From assembly GCA_013360185.1 (NCBI GenBank), contig JABWCO010000003.1, positions 1-59,218 of the forward strand: a stretch of DNA of 59,218 nt. Direction: 5' to 3'. The position numbers and the translations under genes were made by a program. Positions 7,824 to 17,473 of this stretch are shown piece after piece. Source of the stretch: Bdellovibrio sp. (GTDB lineage Bacteria > Bdellovibrionota > Bdellovibrionia > Bdellovibrionales > Bdellovibrionaceae). The notes under the pieces are model-generated. The model saw only the letters and a program-made list of their open reading frames with translations, ran no database searches and was not told where the DNA came from. Within the stretch, counting starts at the first letter, position 1. Every line of letters starts with the position of its first letter.

Positions 7824-9569
7824 ATGAAAAAGTATTCAGCTTTGATGTTAACGATGGTTTTGGCGTTGGCACTTGTGGTTTCGAGCTGTCAAACGACGTC
7901 GAATAGCTCGGCGGTTATTAAGACAGACGAAGAGCGTAAAGATTTTCAATCTGCCGAAGCGATGGGGACGGAGTTCGTGATTTCGACCCAAGGTCGCGCG
8001 TCTTCGAAAGCGGCGGAAGAAATGTTTGCTCAAGGTGGTAATATCATTGATGCGACGGTGGCAGCTTCTTTTGCTGTGGGGGTGGAACGTCCTCAATCCA
8101 CGGGTATCGGCGGCGGTGGTTTTTTACTTTACCACGAAGCTAAAACGGGTAAGACGTACGCCATTGACTTCCGAGAGCGTGCGCCCCTGCGTGCGAGCAA
8201 AGATATGTATCTGGTCAACGGCAAAGCGGATGAAAACCTTTCACAGAATGGAGCGACAGCTGTGGCTGTTCCTGGCATGGTGGCAGGTTTGATCGAAATT
8301 CAAAAGCGTTTTGGCAGCTTGCCTTTAAAAACTGTGATGGCTCCATCGATTCGTTTGGCTGAAGAAGGTTTTGCTATATACGAAGACTTTCATGCCGCGA
8401 TGGTTGATCGTGTCGCTGAGCTTCGCAAAGATCCTTCGGCGCGCAAAATCTTTTTAGATGCTAAAGGTCAAGTGCCACCTGTGGGCACAGTCCTAGTCCA
8501 GAAAGATCTAGCAAAAACCTTAAGGAAGATTTCAGAGCAAGGTCGTGATGGTTTCTATAAAGGTTCTGTAGCGAAATCGATCATCGATTACTCTAAAAAG
8601 AAAAAGGGCTATATCTCCGAAAAGGATTTGCAGTCTTATGAGGTGAAATGGCGGGAACCTGTGCGTGGCACGTTCCATGGTTATGAGGTGTTTTCGATGC
8701 CGCCTCCAAGTTCTGGTGGTGTGCATGTGGTTCAATTCCTAAATTTCTTAGAAAAAGATTCCTTAAGTAAATACGGAATGCATTCGACAGAGGCGATTCA
8801 TCTGGCGGCTTCGGCGTTGCAAGCTTCATTTGCGGATCGGGCAAAGTACTTAGGTGACCCCGACTTTGTGGAGGTTCCAGTGAAGGGTTTGATTTCACCA
8901 AAGTATATAGAAGCTCGTCGTGCGGAAGTGAAAATGGATCACGCCCGCAAAGCGAAAGAAGTGCAAGCGGGTAATCCTTTGCCATACGAATCTAACCAAA
9001 CCACGCATATTTCTGTCATGGACAATAGAGGTAACGCCGTTAGTACAACGCAAACGATCAATGGATGGATGGGTGCTTCTGTCGTGGCTCCGGGAACGGG
9101 GATCGTTTTAAATAATGAAATGGATGACTTTTCTGCGCAAGAAGGCGCTTCGAATTTATTTGGTGCGATCGGTGGCAAGCCGAATGCGATTGCTCCAAAG
9201 AAAACTCCGTTAAGCTCGATGTCTCCAACGATTTTAATTAAGGACAAATTGCCGCGTATGGCGGTGGGTGCGCCAGGTGGTACAAAAATTATCAGTTGTG
9301 TGGCGCAGACTATTTTAAATTACGTGGAGTTTAAAACGTCTTTGTATGATGCCGTGGCGGCGGTTCGTTACCATCATCAATGGCAACCGGACGTGTTGTA
9401 TATTGATCCTCCGGGTCCGCGTCCTGAGGTTTTGCAAGGTTTAAAGGACCTTGGTTATGAGGTTAAAATCGAATCAGTTCCGTGCCATGTGATGGCCGTC
9501 GCACGTGAAGGCGATAAACTTCGTGGTGTGGCTGATCCTCGAGATATTGGAATCAGTTTGGCGAAGTAA
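7824..9569 (+). CDS. ggt: gamma-glutamyltransferase (lipoprotein)
   Basis: VSSC lipobox; ATVAASFAVGVERPQSTGIGGGGFLLY, NQTTHISVMDNRGNAVSTTQTIN (catalytic Thr region), LSSMSPTI, AVGAPGGTKI motifs. Confidence 0.93.
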   Translation: MKKYSALMLTMVLALALVVSSCQTTSNSSAVIKTDEERKDFQSAEAMGTEFVISTQGRASSKAAEEMFAQGGNIIDATVAASFAVGVERPQSTGIGGGGFLLYHEAKTGKTYAIDFRERAPLRASKDMYLVNGKADENLSQNGATAVAVPGMVAGLIEIQKRFGSLPLKTVMAPSIRLAEEGFAIYEDFHAAMVDRVAELRKDPSARKIFLDAKGQVPPVGTVLVQKDLAKTLRKISEQGRDGFYKGSVAKSIIDYSKKKKGYISEKDLQSYEVKWREPVRGTFHGYEVFSMPPPSSGGVHVVQFLNFLEKDSLSKYGMHSTEAIHLAASALQASFADRAKYLGDPDFVEVPVKGLISPKYIEARRAEVKMDHARKAKEVQAGNPLPYESNQTTHISVMDNRGNAVSTTQTINGWMGASVVAPGTGIVLNNEMDDFSAQEGASNLFGAIGGKPNAIAPKKTPLSSMSPTILIKDKLPRMAVGAPGGTKIISCVAQTILNYVEFKTSLYDAVAAVRYHHQWQPDVLYIDPPGPRPEVLQGLKDLGYEVKIESVPCHVMAVAREGDKLRGVADPRDIGISLAK

Positions 9570-9613
9570 CGAAAAGGTTTTGTCGAGAATGCCTTTTTGA
9601 AAAGGCAGATATT

Positions 9614-9646
9614 AAAAAGGCGATGGATGATGCCCTCGCCTTTTTT
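9614..9646 (+). terminator. Rho-independent terminator after ggt
   Basis: AAAAAGGCGA - 12-nt loop - TCGCCTTTTTT. Confidence 0.8.
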
Positions 9647-9808
9647 GTAGAATAAGAATCTAGTTCAATAGTTATCTGCCGGTGATAGCGCATAGCTCTT
9701 GCTTTCCTCCGACCTAGGTCTTGTTTTGTGGACAAGGTTTCTATCTTCCCTCTTAAATTGTTAGTCTAAAAAGGACATCAGTGGCCCTTTCTGGGCGGAG
9801 ACTTTTTT

Positions 9809-10555
9809 GTGAAGAAACTTGTTCTGCAACTTGTTTTTGGTTTTGTTGTTCTTCCCTCAGCGGTGGCTGGTGCTCTTTATTATTTAAATCAAAATGGCTT
9901 CTTTAATGTCGAAAAAGTTGAAATCGTTCTTGAAGGGGCGACCTCGGGTCAGGAGCAGTTCTTAAAGCCCCATGTGAATGAGCTTGAGACTGTACTGGCG
10001 AAATACAAAGGGGTCTCTTTGTGGAATATCAAACTTAAAAAGATGTCCTCTGAAGTGAGTTCGTTTGATTGGGTGGACACTCTAAATATCAAAAGAATGT
10101 GGCCAACAGCATTGTCGGTGCGAGTAAGGCCTTACGAAGTGAAATTACTTTTCATGGCGAAGGGTGGCAAGTTGATGCCGATCATTCGCGACGGAACTTT
10201 TTTGCAAGAAGTAGATTCTAAAGAAGCGCCGGATGTTGCATTGGTTGAAGGTGAAGTGTTTTTGAAAAAGCCAGAGCTTAGAAAAAAAGCGGTGGAAGTT
10301 TTAGAACAAATTCCCAGTGAAGGTTCATTTAGTAAAAAAACAATTTCTGAAATTCGCTATGACAGCAAAGAAGGTTTTTGGATGACACTCATCAAAACCG
10401 GCGTGCAAGTAAAAATGGGCGAAGATCAGATGTCTTTGAAAGCTGCACGAGTCAGTCAGGTCGTTGACTATCTCGAATCTCGTCAGTTTGACGCTCGCGT
10501 CATAGATGCGAATCTGTCAAAGAAAGTCCTTGTCAGGTTGCGTAAGGATCCCTAA
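9809..10555 (+). CDS. ftsQ: cell division protein FtsQ
   Basis: Single N-terminal TM, POTRA-like FFNVEKVEI...LWNIKLKKM...WVDTLNIKRMWPTALSVRVRPYEV; lies directly upstream of ftsA. Confidence 0.85.
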   Translation: MKKLVLQLVFGFVVLPSAVAGALYYLNQNGFFNVEKVEIVLEGATSGQEQFLKPHVNELETVLAKYKGVSLWNIKLKKMSSEVSSFDWVDTLNIKRMWPTALSVRVRPYEVKLLFMAKGGKLMPIIRDGTFLQEVDSKEAPDVALVEGEVFLKKPELRKKAVEVLEQIPSEGSFSKKTISEIRYDSKEGFWMTLIKTGVQVKMGEDQMSLKAARVSQVVDYLESRQFDARVIDANLSKKVLVRLRKDP

Positions 10556-10667
10556 GCTTAAGTCTGGAGGACCGATCAAAGTCGGGTTTACCGGCTTTTA
10601 AAACCTTTTAAAATGATTTTAATTGGTGGTCCTACAACTTAGTTGAGACATCCGTGAGGACTTAAGG

Positions 10668-11918
10668 ATGAGTACATCGAAACCAAAAGCACCGGTGTTG
10701 GCTGGCTTGGACATTGGTTCCACCAAAGTTTCATTTGTTATTGGAACAGTCAATTCTGATGGAAAAATTGAAGTTGCAGGCATCGGCACAGCTCCGAATA
10801 CGGGCATCCGCCAGGGTGTTGTCGTAAATATTGAAGCCACAACGGAATCTATTAAAAAAGCCAAAGAAGAAGCGGAATTGATGTCTGGGTACTCTGTCTC
10901 TGAAGTATGGGTCGGAGTCGCTGGAACACATATTTCGTCATTCGATTCAAAAGGTATGGTTGCAATCAAGAATCGCGAAGTCACTGCTTCAGAAATTGAA
11001 CGCGTGATCGAGGCAGCTAAGGCAGTTGCCGTTCCTGCTGATCGTACCGTTTTACATGTTCTTCCGCGCGAATTTAAAGTCGATGGTCAAGATGGGATCA
11101 CGGATCCTATCGGCATGTCGGGCATTCGTTTAGAAGCGAATGTGCATATCGTCACCGGCAGCCAAAGTGCTGTGAACAATACGGTGAAATGTGTTGAAAA
11201 GGCGGGTCTTAAGGTTGCAGGTCTTGTCCTGGCTCCTTTGGCTTCTGCCAATGCGGTTATTTCTAATGATGAAAGAAATCTTGGAGTTTGCGTCGTTGAT
11301 ATGGGTGGTGGAGCGTGTAACGCTCTTTATCTAGTTAATGGCAGCGTGGCTCATTCTTCGACGATCCCAGTGGGTGGTCAGCATTTTACACACGATGTGG
11401 CGGTGGGCTTAAGGACGCCACAGTTTGCGGCTGAAGTATTGAAGAAAAAATATGGTTGTGCAATGGCTTCAATGGTCAACGAAAACGAGACAATTGAAGT
11501 TGAAGGCGTCGGCGGCAGAAAGTCCCGCGTGATTCCGCGCAAAGATTTAGCGGACGTGATTGAAGCACGCGCTGAAGAAGTTTTGAATCTGATTGGCAAT
11601 GACTTACGCATGAGCGGAGTGATGCCAATGTTAGGTTCAGGTATCGTCCTTACTGGCGGCGCAAGTCAGTTGGATGGTCTTGTGGAAATGGGTGAGTTTA
11701 TTTTTGATATTCCGGTTCGTCGTGGGGTGCCTCGCGAAATCGGTGGTCTGACAGACGTTGTGAAATCTGGAGAGTTCGCAGTGGTTGTCGGCTTGTTGCA
11801 GTACGCGTTGGCGCAAAGAAAAGATTTGCACCTTCATGCACAGCAAGAGGTGAACATAGGTGAGTCCCTTGATGGGATCACTAAAAAGATCAAAGATTTT
11901 TTTGGACAGATTTTTTAA
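10668..11918 (+). CDS. ftsA: cell division protein FtsA
   Basis: AGLDIGSTKVSFVIG, GVCVVDMGGGACNALYL, GSGIVLTGGASQLDGL actin-fold motifs; upstream of ftsZ. Confidence 0.96.
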   Translation: MSTSKPKAPVLAGLDIGSTKVSFVIGTVNSDGKIEVAGIGTAPNTGIRQGVVVNIEATTESIKKAKEEAELMSGYSVSEVWVGVAGTHISSFDSKGMVAIKNREVTASEIERVIEAAKAVAVPADRTVLHVLPREFKVDGQDGITDPIGMSGIRLEANVHIVTGSQSAVNNTVKCVEKAGLKVAGLVLAPLASANAVISNDERNLGVCVVDMGGGACNALYLVNGSVAHSSTIPVGGQHFTHDVAVGLRTPQFAAEVLKKKYGCAMASMVNENETIEVEGVGGRKSRVIPRKDLADVIEARAEEVLNLIGNDLRMSGVMPMLGSGIVLTGGASQLDGLVEMGEFIFDIPVRRGVPREIGGLTDVVKSGEFAVVVGLLQYALAQRKDLHLHAQQEVNIGESLDGITKKIKDFFGQIF

Positions 11919-11978
11919 AAATTACTTGGTGGCGCGACGGCAGAATGCGACAGCGCTGGATTCAGTGGGGAGGATCGA

Positions 11979-13628
11979 ATGTTTGAATTAGAGGAAAACA
12001 TCAACATTGGTGCAAACATCAGAGTGATCGGTGTCGGCGGTGGCGGAAGCAACGCTGTAACAACGATGATTGAATCTGAAATGACAGGTGTTGAGTTCAT
12101 CGTAGCCAACACAGATATCCAGGCTTTGAATGCCAATAAAGCTCCGAATAAAATTCAACTTGGTTTGGATTTGACTAAGGGTTTGGGCGCAGGCGCAAAC
12201 CCAGACGTGGGTCGTCGTGCAGCGATTGAATCTTATAATGAAATTGTAGAAAAATTGGAAGGCTCGGACATGGTCTTCGTCACTGCGGGTATGGGTGGCG
12301 GAACTGGGACAGGTGGCGCTCCGGTTGTTGCGAAAATTGCGCGCGAACTTGGCGCCTTAACAATTGGTGTAGTCACTAAGCCCTTCCTGTTTGAAGGTAA
12401 AAAACGTGGTAAGCACGCTGAAGGCGGCTTACAAGAGCTAAAAGAAAACGTCGACACGTTGATCGTGATCCCAAATCAAAAACTTCTTTCAATCGCTGCA
12501 GAAAGAACTCCGCTTCTTGAAACTTTCAAGAAGGCAGACGAAGTTCTTTTACAAGCGGTTAAAGGGATCTCTGATCTTATTAATATCCGCGGTTTGATCA
12601 ACCTAGACTTCGCCGATATCCGTACTGTTATGTCTTCTAAAGGTATCGCGATCATGGGTACTGGCGCAGCTCGCGGTGACAATCGCGCTGTTGAAGCGGC
12701 GACGGCAGCGATTTCTTCTCCGTTACTTGAAAATGTTAAAATTGATGGTGCTACAGGCATCATCATCAATGTGACTGGTGGACCAGATCTTTCATTGTAT
12801 GAAGTTGATGAAGCTTCAACATTGATTACGGAAGCGGCTCACGAAGATGCAGAAATTATTTTCGGTGCGGTTATCGATGAAAGCATGGGCGATGAAGTTC
12901 GTGTGACAGTAATTGCAACAGGTTTTGACGCTCATGAAGTGAAACTTGTGAATGACATGGCACAAGTTCAGCAAATGCAAAGCTTCTTAAATCCTCAAGC
13001 TCCTGCGCAATTCGGTAATATGCACATGAACACGCAATTGCCACCAATGCCGCAAATGCCTCAGTATCCGCAAATGCCGCAATACCCACAGATGCCACAA
13101 ATGCCGATGATGCCAACGATGCCGCAAATGCCACAACAGCAAATGGCTCCGGTAGAGTTGCCACCGATTGCAACTGTGCAGTCACAAGTGATGACTTTCA
13201 CGCAGCCGGCTCCACATCCTGAAATGGCACCGATGCATGAAACTGTTGTTGTTCCGCCAGTACCAGCTGTGACTCCACAGATGGCTCAGCAAGCGGCTCA
13301 GAATGTTATGCCACAAGCTCCTGTTCAGCAGGCGCAGCCTATGCCAACTATGGAAGTTGCAACACCGATTGCTCCCCAAGTTGAAACGGCAGTTTCTCCA
13401 CGTGATATGTTGTTGGCAAAAGCACGCGCGTTCAAAGAAAGCCAAGATTTGAAAGCTCGTCACAACAATCCAGAACAACTTTCAATGAATGTTGATCAAG
13501 AACAGCAGTCATTGGATGAAGCGCGCCGTATGGCTCGCGAAGTTCTAAGTTCTCCATTCTCTAGCCAAAACCTTGAAGTTCCAGCGTTCATCCGCAAAAA
13601 ACAAGGTTTCGATTTGAATAAAGAATAG
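11979..13628 (+). CDS. ftsZ: cell division GTPase FtsZ with M/P/Q-rich C-terminal linker
   Basis: [25 protein letters not shown] tubulin signature, C-terminal tail [11 protein letters not shown]. Confidence 0.98.
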   Translation: MFELEENINIGANIRVIGVGGGGSNAVTTMIESEMTGVEFIVANTDIQALNANKAPNKIQLGLDLTKGLGAGANPDVGRRAAIESYNEIVEKLEGSDMVFVTAGMGGGTGTGGAPVVAKIARELGALTIGVVTKPFLFEGKKRGKHAEGGLQELKENVDTLIVIPNQKLLSIAAERTPLLETFKKADEVLLQAVKGISDLINIRGLINLDFADIRTVMSSKGIAIMGTGAARGDNRAVEAATAAISSPLLENVKIDGATGIIINVTGGPDLSLYEVDEASTLITEAAHEDAEIIFGAVIDESMGDEVRVTVIATGFDAHEVKLVNDMAQVQQMQSFLNPQAPAQFGNMHMNTQLPPMPQMPQYPQMPQYPQMPQMPMMPTMPQMPQQQMAPVELPPIATVQSQVMTFTQPAPHPEMAPMHETVVVPPVPAVTPQMAQQAAQNVMPQAPVQQAQPMPTMEVATPIAPQVETAVSPRDMLLAKARAFKESQDLKARHNNPEQLSMNVDQEQQSLDEARRMAREVLSSPFSSQNLEVPAFIRKKQGFDLNKE

Positions 13629-14383
13629 TGGAAGCCTGGTTTTTATCTGATATTCATTTAAAAACTGCAGAAGAGCGCAATGGGAAAATCCTGTTGCGCT
13701 TTTTGCGTTCTTTGCAGGAACAAAATCCTGCGAACATTCACCTTTTTCTTCTCGGTGATATCTTCGATCTGTGGGTCGGCGGGCACGACTACTTTGCTAA
13801 AAAGTTTCAGCCTTTGATGGAGGCCTTGCGCGACCTTAAAAAGGCGGGTGCTCGGATTACCTATATTGAAGGTAATCACGATGTGCATATCGAGGGCTTC
13901 TTCCAAAAAAAATTAGGTGCAGAAGTGTTCGTCGAAGCTCAGCATTATGTGATTGATGGTGTGCGAGTCCGAGTAGAACACGGAGATCTGATCAATCTTA
14001 ATGATGTTAAATATTTAAAATACCGCAGTATCATTCGCAGTCCCTGGGTAAAGCCTTTGGGTGCGATATTGCCTGGGCGTTTGTGGGATCATGTTGGCAA
14101 TAAAGCCAGCAAAAAATCCAGAGCGCGTACGAGTCACTACCGGGTCGCTAACGAAGATTCTTTGGTACAAATGATTCGTGAGCATGCTCCTAAGGCCTAT
14201 TTGGAAAAACCGTTTGATATTATTATCTCGGGCCACATGCATGTCTTTGATGACCAAATGATAGATGTGGAAGGGCAAAAGGTGCGCTCAATCAACCTAG
14301 GCTCTTGGTTTGAAGAGCAGGTCAAAGTATTCTGTCTGCGTGATGGCAAAGGTGAATGGGTTTATTTGCCCGGCCCAGAATAA
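13628..14383 (+). CDS. lpxH: UDP-2,3-diacylglucosamine diphosphatase (LpxH-like calcineurin-fold phosphoesterase)
   Basis: FLSDIHL, LLGDIFDLWVG, EGNHDVHIE, HGDLIN, ISGHMHVFD motifs; GTG start overlaps the ftsZ stop. Confidence 0.82.
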   Translation: MEAWFLSDIHLKTAEERNGKILLRFLRSLQEQNPANIHLFLLGDIFDLWVGGHDYFAKKFQPLMEALRDLKKAGARITYIEGNHDVHIEGFFQKKLGAEVFVEAQHYVIDGVRVRVEHGDLINLNDVKYLKYRSIIRSPWVKPLGAILPGRLWDHVGNKASKKSRARTSHYRVANEDSLVQMIREHAPKAYLEKPFDIIISGHMHVFDDQMIDVEGQKVRSINLGSWFEEQVKVFCLRDGKGEWVYLPGPE

Positions 14384-15459
14384 AATTTCGACAGCACCAC
14401 TTCTGTTTCTTGAATGAGGGACTGCATAAGTTCTGCTGCTTTCTGATGTTTGATTTGTGGGAAAGATTGACTGGCCCACAACGCCACATAATCCCACGCA
14501 TTTTGAGATGCCGCTGCGTCTTTAAAGTTTCGGGTCAGCCACGTCTGTACAGGGTAAGGGGCGATCTTGGCAGAATCCTTGCCCATTTCATTCATCATTT
14601 TATTTTCAATCCCTCGGGCCAGCCTTCCGGAAAAAGCGCGGGTCAATTTGGTCGGCAATAATTTTTTTGAGCGCAAAAGATTTTTGTGATTATCAGTAGC
14701 GTTGGACTCTTCACAAGCCAAAAACGCTGTGCCTATTTGCACGCCACTTGCACCCAGGGCCAGGGAGGCTGCGATACCGCGTCCATCAGTGACTCCACCC
14801 CCGGCAATGACAGGTCTGTGAACACGATCGACAACTTGGGGTAATAAAGACATAGTTCCCATCAGGGAATCTTCTGCAGACTTTAGAAAGGCCCCACGAT
14901 GACCGCCGGCTTCGAATCCCGAGGCGACAATCACATCGACCTCGGCCTCATCTAGAGCCATGGCTTCTTCAACAGTGACAGCGGTTCCAAGGGTAAGAAT
15001 TTTATTTTTACGACATTCGCGCAGAACTTCTTGCGACGGTATGCCAAAGACAAAACTAAAAACAGATGGTCGAGCTTTCAATAAAGCTTCCACCTGCTGT
15101 TCAAATTTTTCTCCAAACTGTTCTGGAAACGTCGGTAAGGGCACACCAAGTTTTTCATAAATGGGTTTCAGATAAGACTTAAATTCTTCAAATTCTTTGG
15201 GTGTGACTTTTTCAGCTGCAGGATCATGATCTGAAACCCACAAGTTGATGGCAAATGGTTTGTTTGTTTTTGCTTTAAGATCATTGCATAAAACTTCAAT
15301 TTGTTCTGGTGTCATATAGTGCGCGCCAAAAGAACCTAAGCCTCCGAGGTTAGAGACTGTGGTGGTTAAGGCCACTGAAGACAAACCTCCACCGAAAGGG
15401 CCTTGGATGATTGGCCACTGCAAGCCTATTTTTTCTGTAAATTCATTTTTATGCCACAT
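14362..15459 (-). CDS. nitronate monooxygenase (2-nitropropane dioxygenase family)
   Basis: PIIQGPFGGGLSSVAL, DVIVASGFEAGGHRG, VIAGGGVTDGRGIAASLALGASGVQIGTAFL; GGGAG ribosome site before the ATG at 15459. Confidence 0.92.
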   Translation of the reverse strand: MWHKNEFTEKIGLQWPIIQGPFGGGLSSVALTTTVSNLGGLGSFGAHYMTPEQIEVLCNDLKAKTNKPFAINLWVSDHDPAAEKVTPKEFEEFKSYLKPIYEKLGVPLPTFPEQFGEKFEQQVEALLKARPSVFSFVFGIPSQEVLRECRKNKILTLGTAVTVEEAMALDEAEVDVIVASGFEAGGHRGAFLKSAEDSLMGTMSLLPQVVDRVHRPVIAGGGVTDGRGIAASLALGASGVQIGTAFLACEESNATDNHKNLLRSKKLLPTKLTRAFSGRLARGIENKMMNEMGKDSAKIAPYPVQTWLTRNFKDAAASQNAWDYVALWASQSFPQIKHQKAAELMQSLIQETEVVLSKFYSGPGK

Positions 15460-15499
15460 AAAATCTCCCAAAACTTTGCCAACAGGCTAGCATAATGAA

Positions 15500-15552
15500 T
15501 TACTTTTGGATATAAGCTAACTTTAAGTAACCATAAATCGAAGTTACGATTT
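15500..15552. promoter_or_regulatory. candidate operator in the divergent NMO/HxlR intergenic region
   Basis: Inverted repeats TTACTT(15500)...AAGTAA(15530) and AAATCG-AAGTTA-CGATTT (15535-15552). Confidence 0.45.
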
Positions 15553-15575
15553 AGAAACTTAAAAGTGAGATTTGA

Positions 15576-15926
15576 ATGTTGCGCAAAAGAAAAAATAAAG
15601 TGCCTCCTCCAGAGGAGGGGACCTGTCCATTGACGACTTGTATGAGACTCGTTGGTGGCACATGGACACCGAATATCATTTGGTATTTACGTGATGAAGC
15701 CCGTCGTTTTAGTGAGCTTAAAAGTGATATCGAGGGCGTTTCTGCTAAAGTTCTTACGGAAAGATTAAGACGCTTAGAAAAAGATGGATTAATCGTGAGG
15801 CAAGTTGTGCCAACCTCGCCTCCGTCCGTGGAATACTCTTTAACAGATCTTGGTCACGAGTTAAGACCTGCCATCGAAGCGATAGCCAAAGTCGGAGCTA
15901 AAATAAAAAAGCGCGGTTTGAAATGA
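15576..15926 (+). CDS. HxlR-family transcriptional regulator
   Basis: CPLTTCMRLVGGTWTPNIIWYLRDEARRFSELKSDIEGVSAKVLTERLRRLEKDGLIVRQV winged helix. Confidence 0.92.
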   Translation: MLRKRKNKVPPPEEGTCPLTTCMRLVGGTWTPNIIWYLRDEARRFSELKSDIEGVSAKVLTERLRRLEKDGLIVRQVVPTSPPSVEYSLTDLGHELRPAIEAIAKVGAKIKKRGLK

Positions 15927-15930
15927 AAAA

Positions 15931-15950
15931 GGCCCTCTAAAGAGAGGGCC
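15931..15950. terminator. stem-loop terminator between convergent genes
   Basis: GGCCCTCT-AAAG-AGAGGGCC preceded by A-run and followed by TAAAATAA. Confidence 0.7.
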
Positions 15951-15981
15951 TAAAATAAGCAAATGTTTAATTTTAAGCAAT

Positions 15982-16731
15982 TTAGAAATTCATCGTATAG
16001 CCAATAAGGCCCTGAACTCCCGACATTGTTGTTTGCAAGTCGTTGTTATTTCTTTCAACTTCTCCAGAACCACCGCATTGACTGATGCCCGGAATGTCTG
16101 AGGCACCAGAACAGCTGCCGCCCGTTGATAAGTTTCTTTCAATCGGCATATAGCGAATATTACCTTCTACCGTCATACAGTGTGAATCTGTAAAGCAGAA
16201 CTCTACTCCAATGCCACCCATGGCACCAAAAGCGCTGCCCTTGAAATCCAAATTGCGACTGCCTGCTGTGATAGAACCAGACAAGTTGCCATAGCCAAGA
16301 CCTGTCTGCATATAGAACTTAATGAAAGAGTTTTCTAAGGGATGCAGACGGAAAATCGGGAATACCGTAAAGCCAGAAAGGGCGTAGTCATAATTTCCAC
16401 CGGGACCTGAGCCATCTGTTTTTTGCGTGAAATAGGAAGGGCGGAATACGAATGAATACATTGTGCCGGTGAAGCGGTAACTCCAGTTTGCATAGAATTC
16501 CCAGGCACTGCCCAAATTTTTTACGCTGGCACCCGCGGTCACGGCGTCGTCAATGGCACCATTTAGATCGTTTTGTCCTGCAGAGACAGTGGAAATACCA
16601 AGTCCCAAAGCCATATCGCCGCCAAGACCGCGACCGCCGCCACGGCGTTGCGCATTGGCATCTTGGGCTGTCAGAGCCGAGACCATCAGCACCGTCGATA
16701 CAAACAGACCTACTTTATTTAAAGTCTTCAT
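15982..16731 (-). CDS. outer-membrane beta-barrel-like secreted protein
   Basis: Signal peptide, Gly/aromatic-rich alternating strands, C-terminal GYTMNF. Confidence 0.65.
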   Translation of the reverse strand: MKTLNKVGLFVSTVLMVSALTAQDANAQRRGGGRGLGGDMALGLGISTVSAGQNDLNGAIDDAVTAGASVKNLGSAWEFYANWSYRFTGTMYSFVFRPSYFTQKTDGSGPGGNYDYALSGFTVFPIFRLHPLENSFIKFYMQTGLGYGNLSGSITAGSRNLDFKGSAFGAMGGIGVEFCFTDSHCMTVEGNIRYMPIERNLSTGGSCSGASDIPGISQCGGSGEVERNNNDLQTTMSGVQGLIGYTMNF

Positions 16732-16907
16732 AGAAGATCCTCCTGATCAAGCGTGAACCAACTCCCTCAATTCACATTCTATTTTAGAGTCATTGAATAA
16801 AGTTTTTCGAGCAACCTCAATTATACATCTTTTAGACAAAGGACGAGTGATCTTTTGTCTAGGAATAATATTGAGACAAGAAAGTCTCGATATGAGACCC
16901 TGAGTCC

Positions 16908-17456
16908 ATGAAACATCTCGAAGAAAAGGTTATTTCGTCACAACAAATTTTTACGGGTCGGTTTTTGAAGATTGAGCGTGATCAAGTGCAGGCTCCAGAT
17001 GGAAAAATTTATACACGAGAATACATTCTGCATCCGGGCGCCGCTATGATCATTCCGTTGTTGCCCAATGGAAATGTAGTGATGGTCCATCAATATCGTC
17101 ATGCTGTAAAACAGGTTTTTTTAGAGTTTCCTGCGGGGAAGCGGGATGCCAACGAAGTGACCCTGGATACTGCGAAACGCGAGTTGAAGGAAGAGACGGG
17201 ATATGAAGCCAAAGATTGGAAGTTTTTGACTACAATTCATCCGGTCATTGGCTATTCGAACGAGCACATTGATTTATACTTAGCGCAGGATACGAATTTG
17301 TCTCAAAGACAGTTGGATCATGGCGAATTTATTGAGGTCGTTGAAGTTCCGCCGCAGGACCTAATGCGCTATGTGCGAGAGGGGAAAGTGACCGATGTGA
17401 AAACCCAGATCGGGTCCTTTTGGCTTGATAAATTCCTTAGAGGAGAGTGGAATTAA
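16908..17456 (+). CDS. NUDIX hydrolase (ADP-ribose pyrophosphatase-like)
   Basis: Nudix box [28 protein letters not shown]. Confidence 0.9.
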   Translation: MKHLEEKVISSQQIFTGRFLKIERDQVQAPDGKIYTREYILHPGAAMIIPLLPNGNVVMVHQYRHAVKQVFLEFPAGKRDANEVTLDTAKRELKEETGYEAKDWKFLTTIHPVIGYSNEHIDLYLAQDTNLSQRQLDHGEFIEVVEVPPQDLMRYVREGKVTDVKTQIGSFWLDKFLRGEWN

Positions 17457-17473
17457 GAGGCAAGGAGCCTCTT

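Noticed and set aside
10557-10666. CTTAAGTC ... GACTTAAG inverted repeat spanning the ftsA leader
   Set aside because: CTTAAG is itself palindromic and the arms are ~94 nt apart; little support for a real structure.
12871-13478. Minus-strand ORFs opposite the FtsZ linker (104 and 98 aa)
   Set aside because: Antisense of the MPQ repeats gives compositional artefacts (A/V-rich; W/R/H/S-rich).
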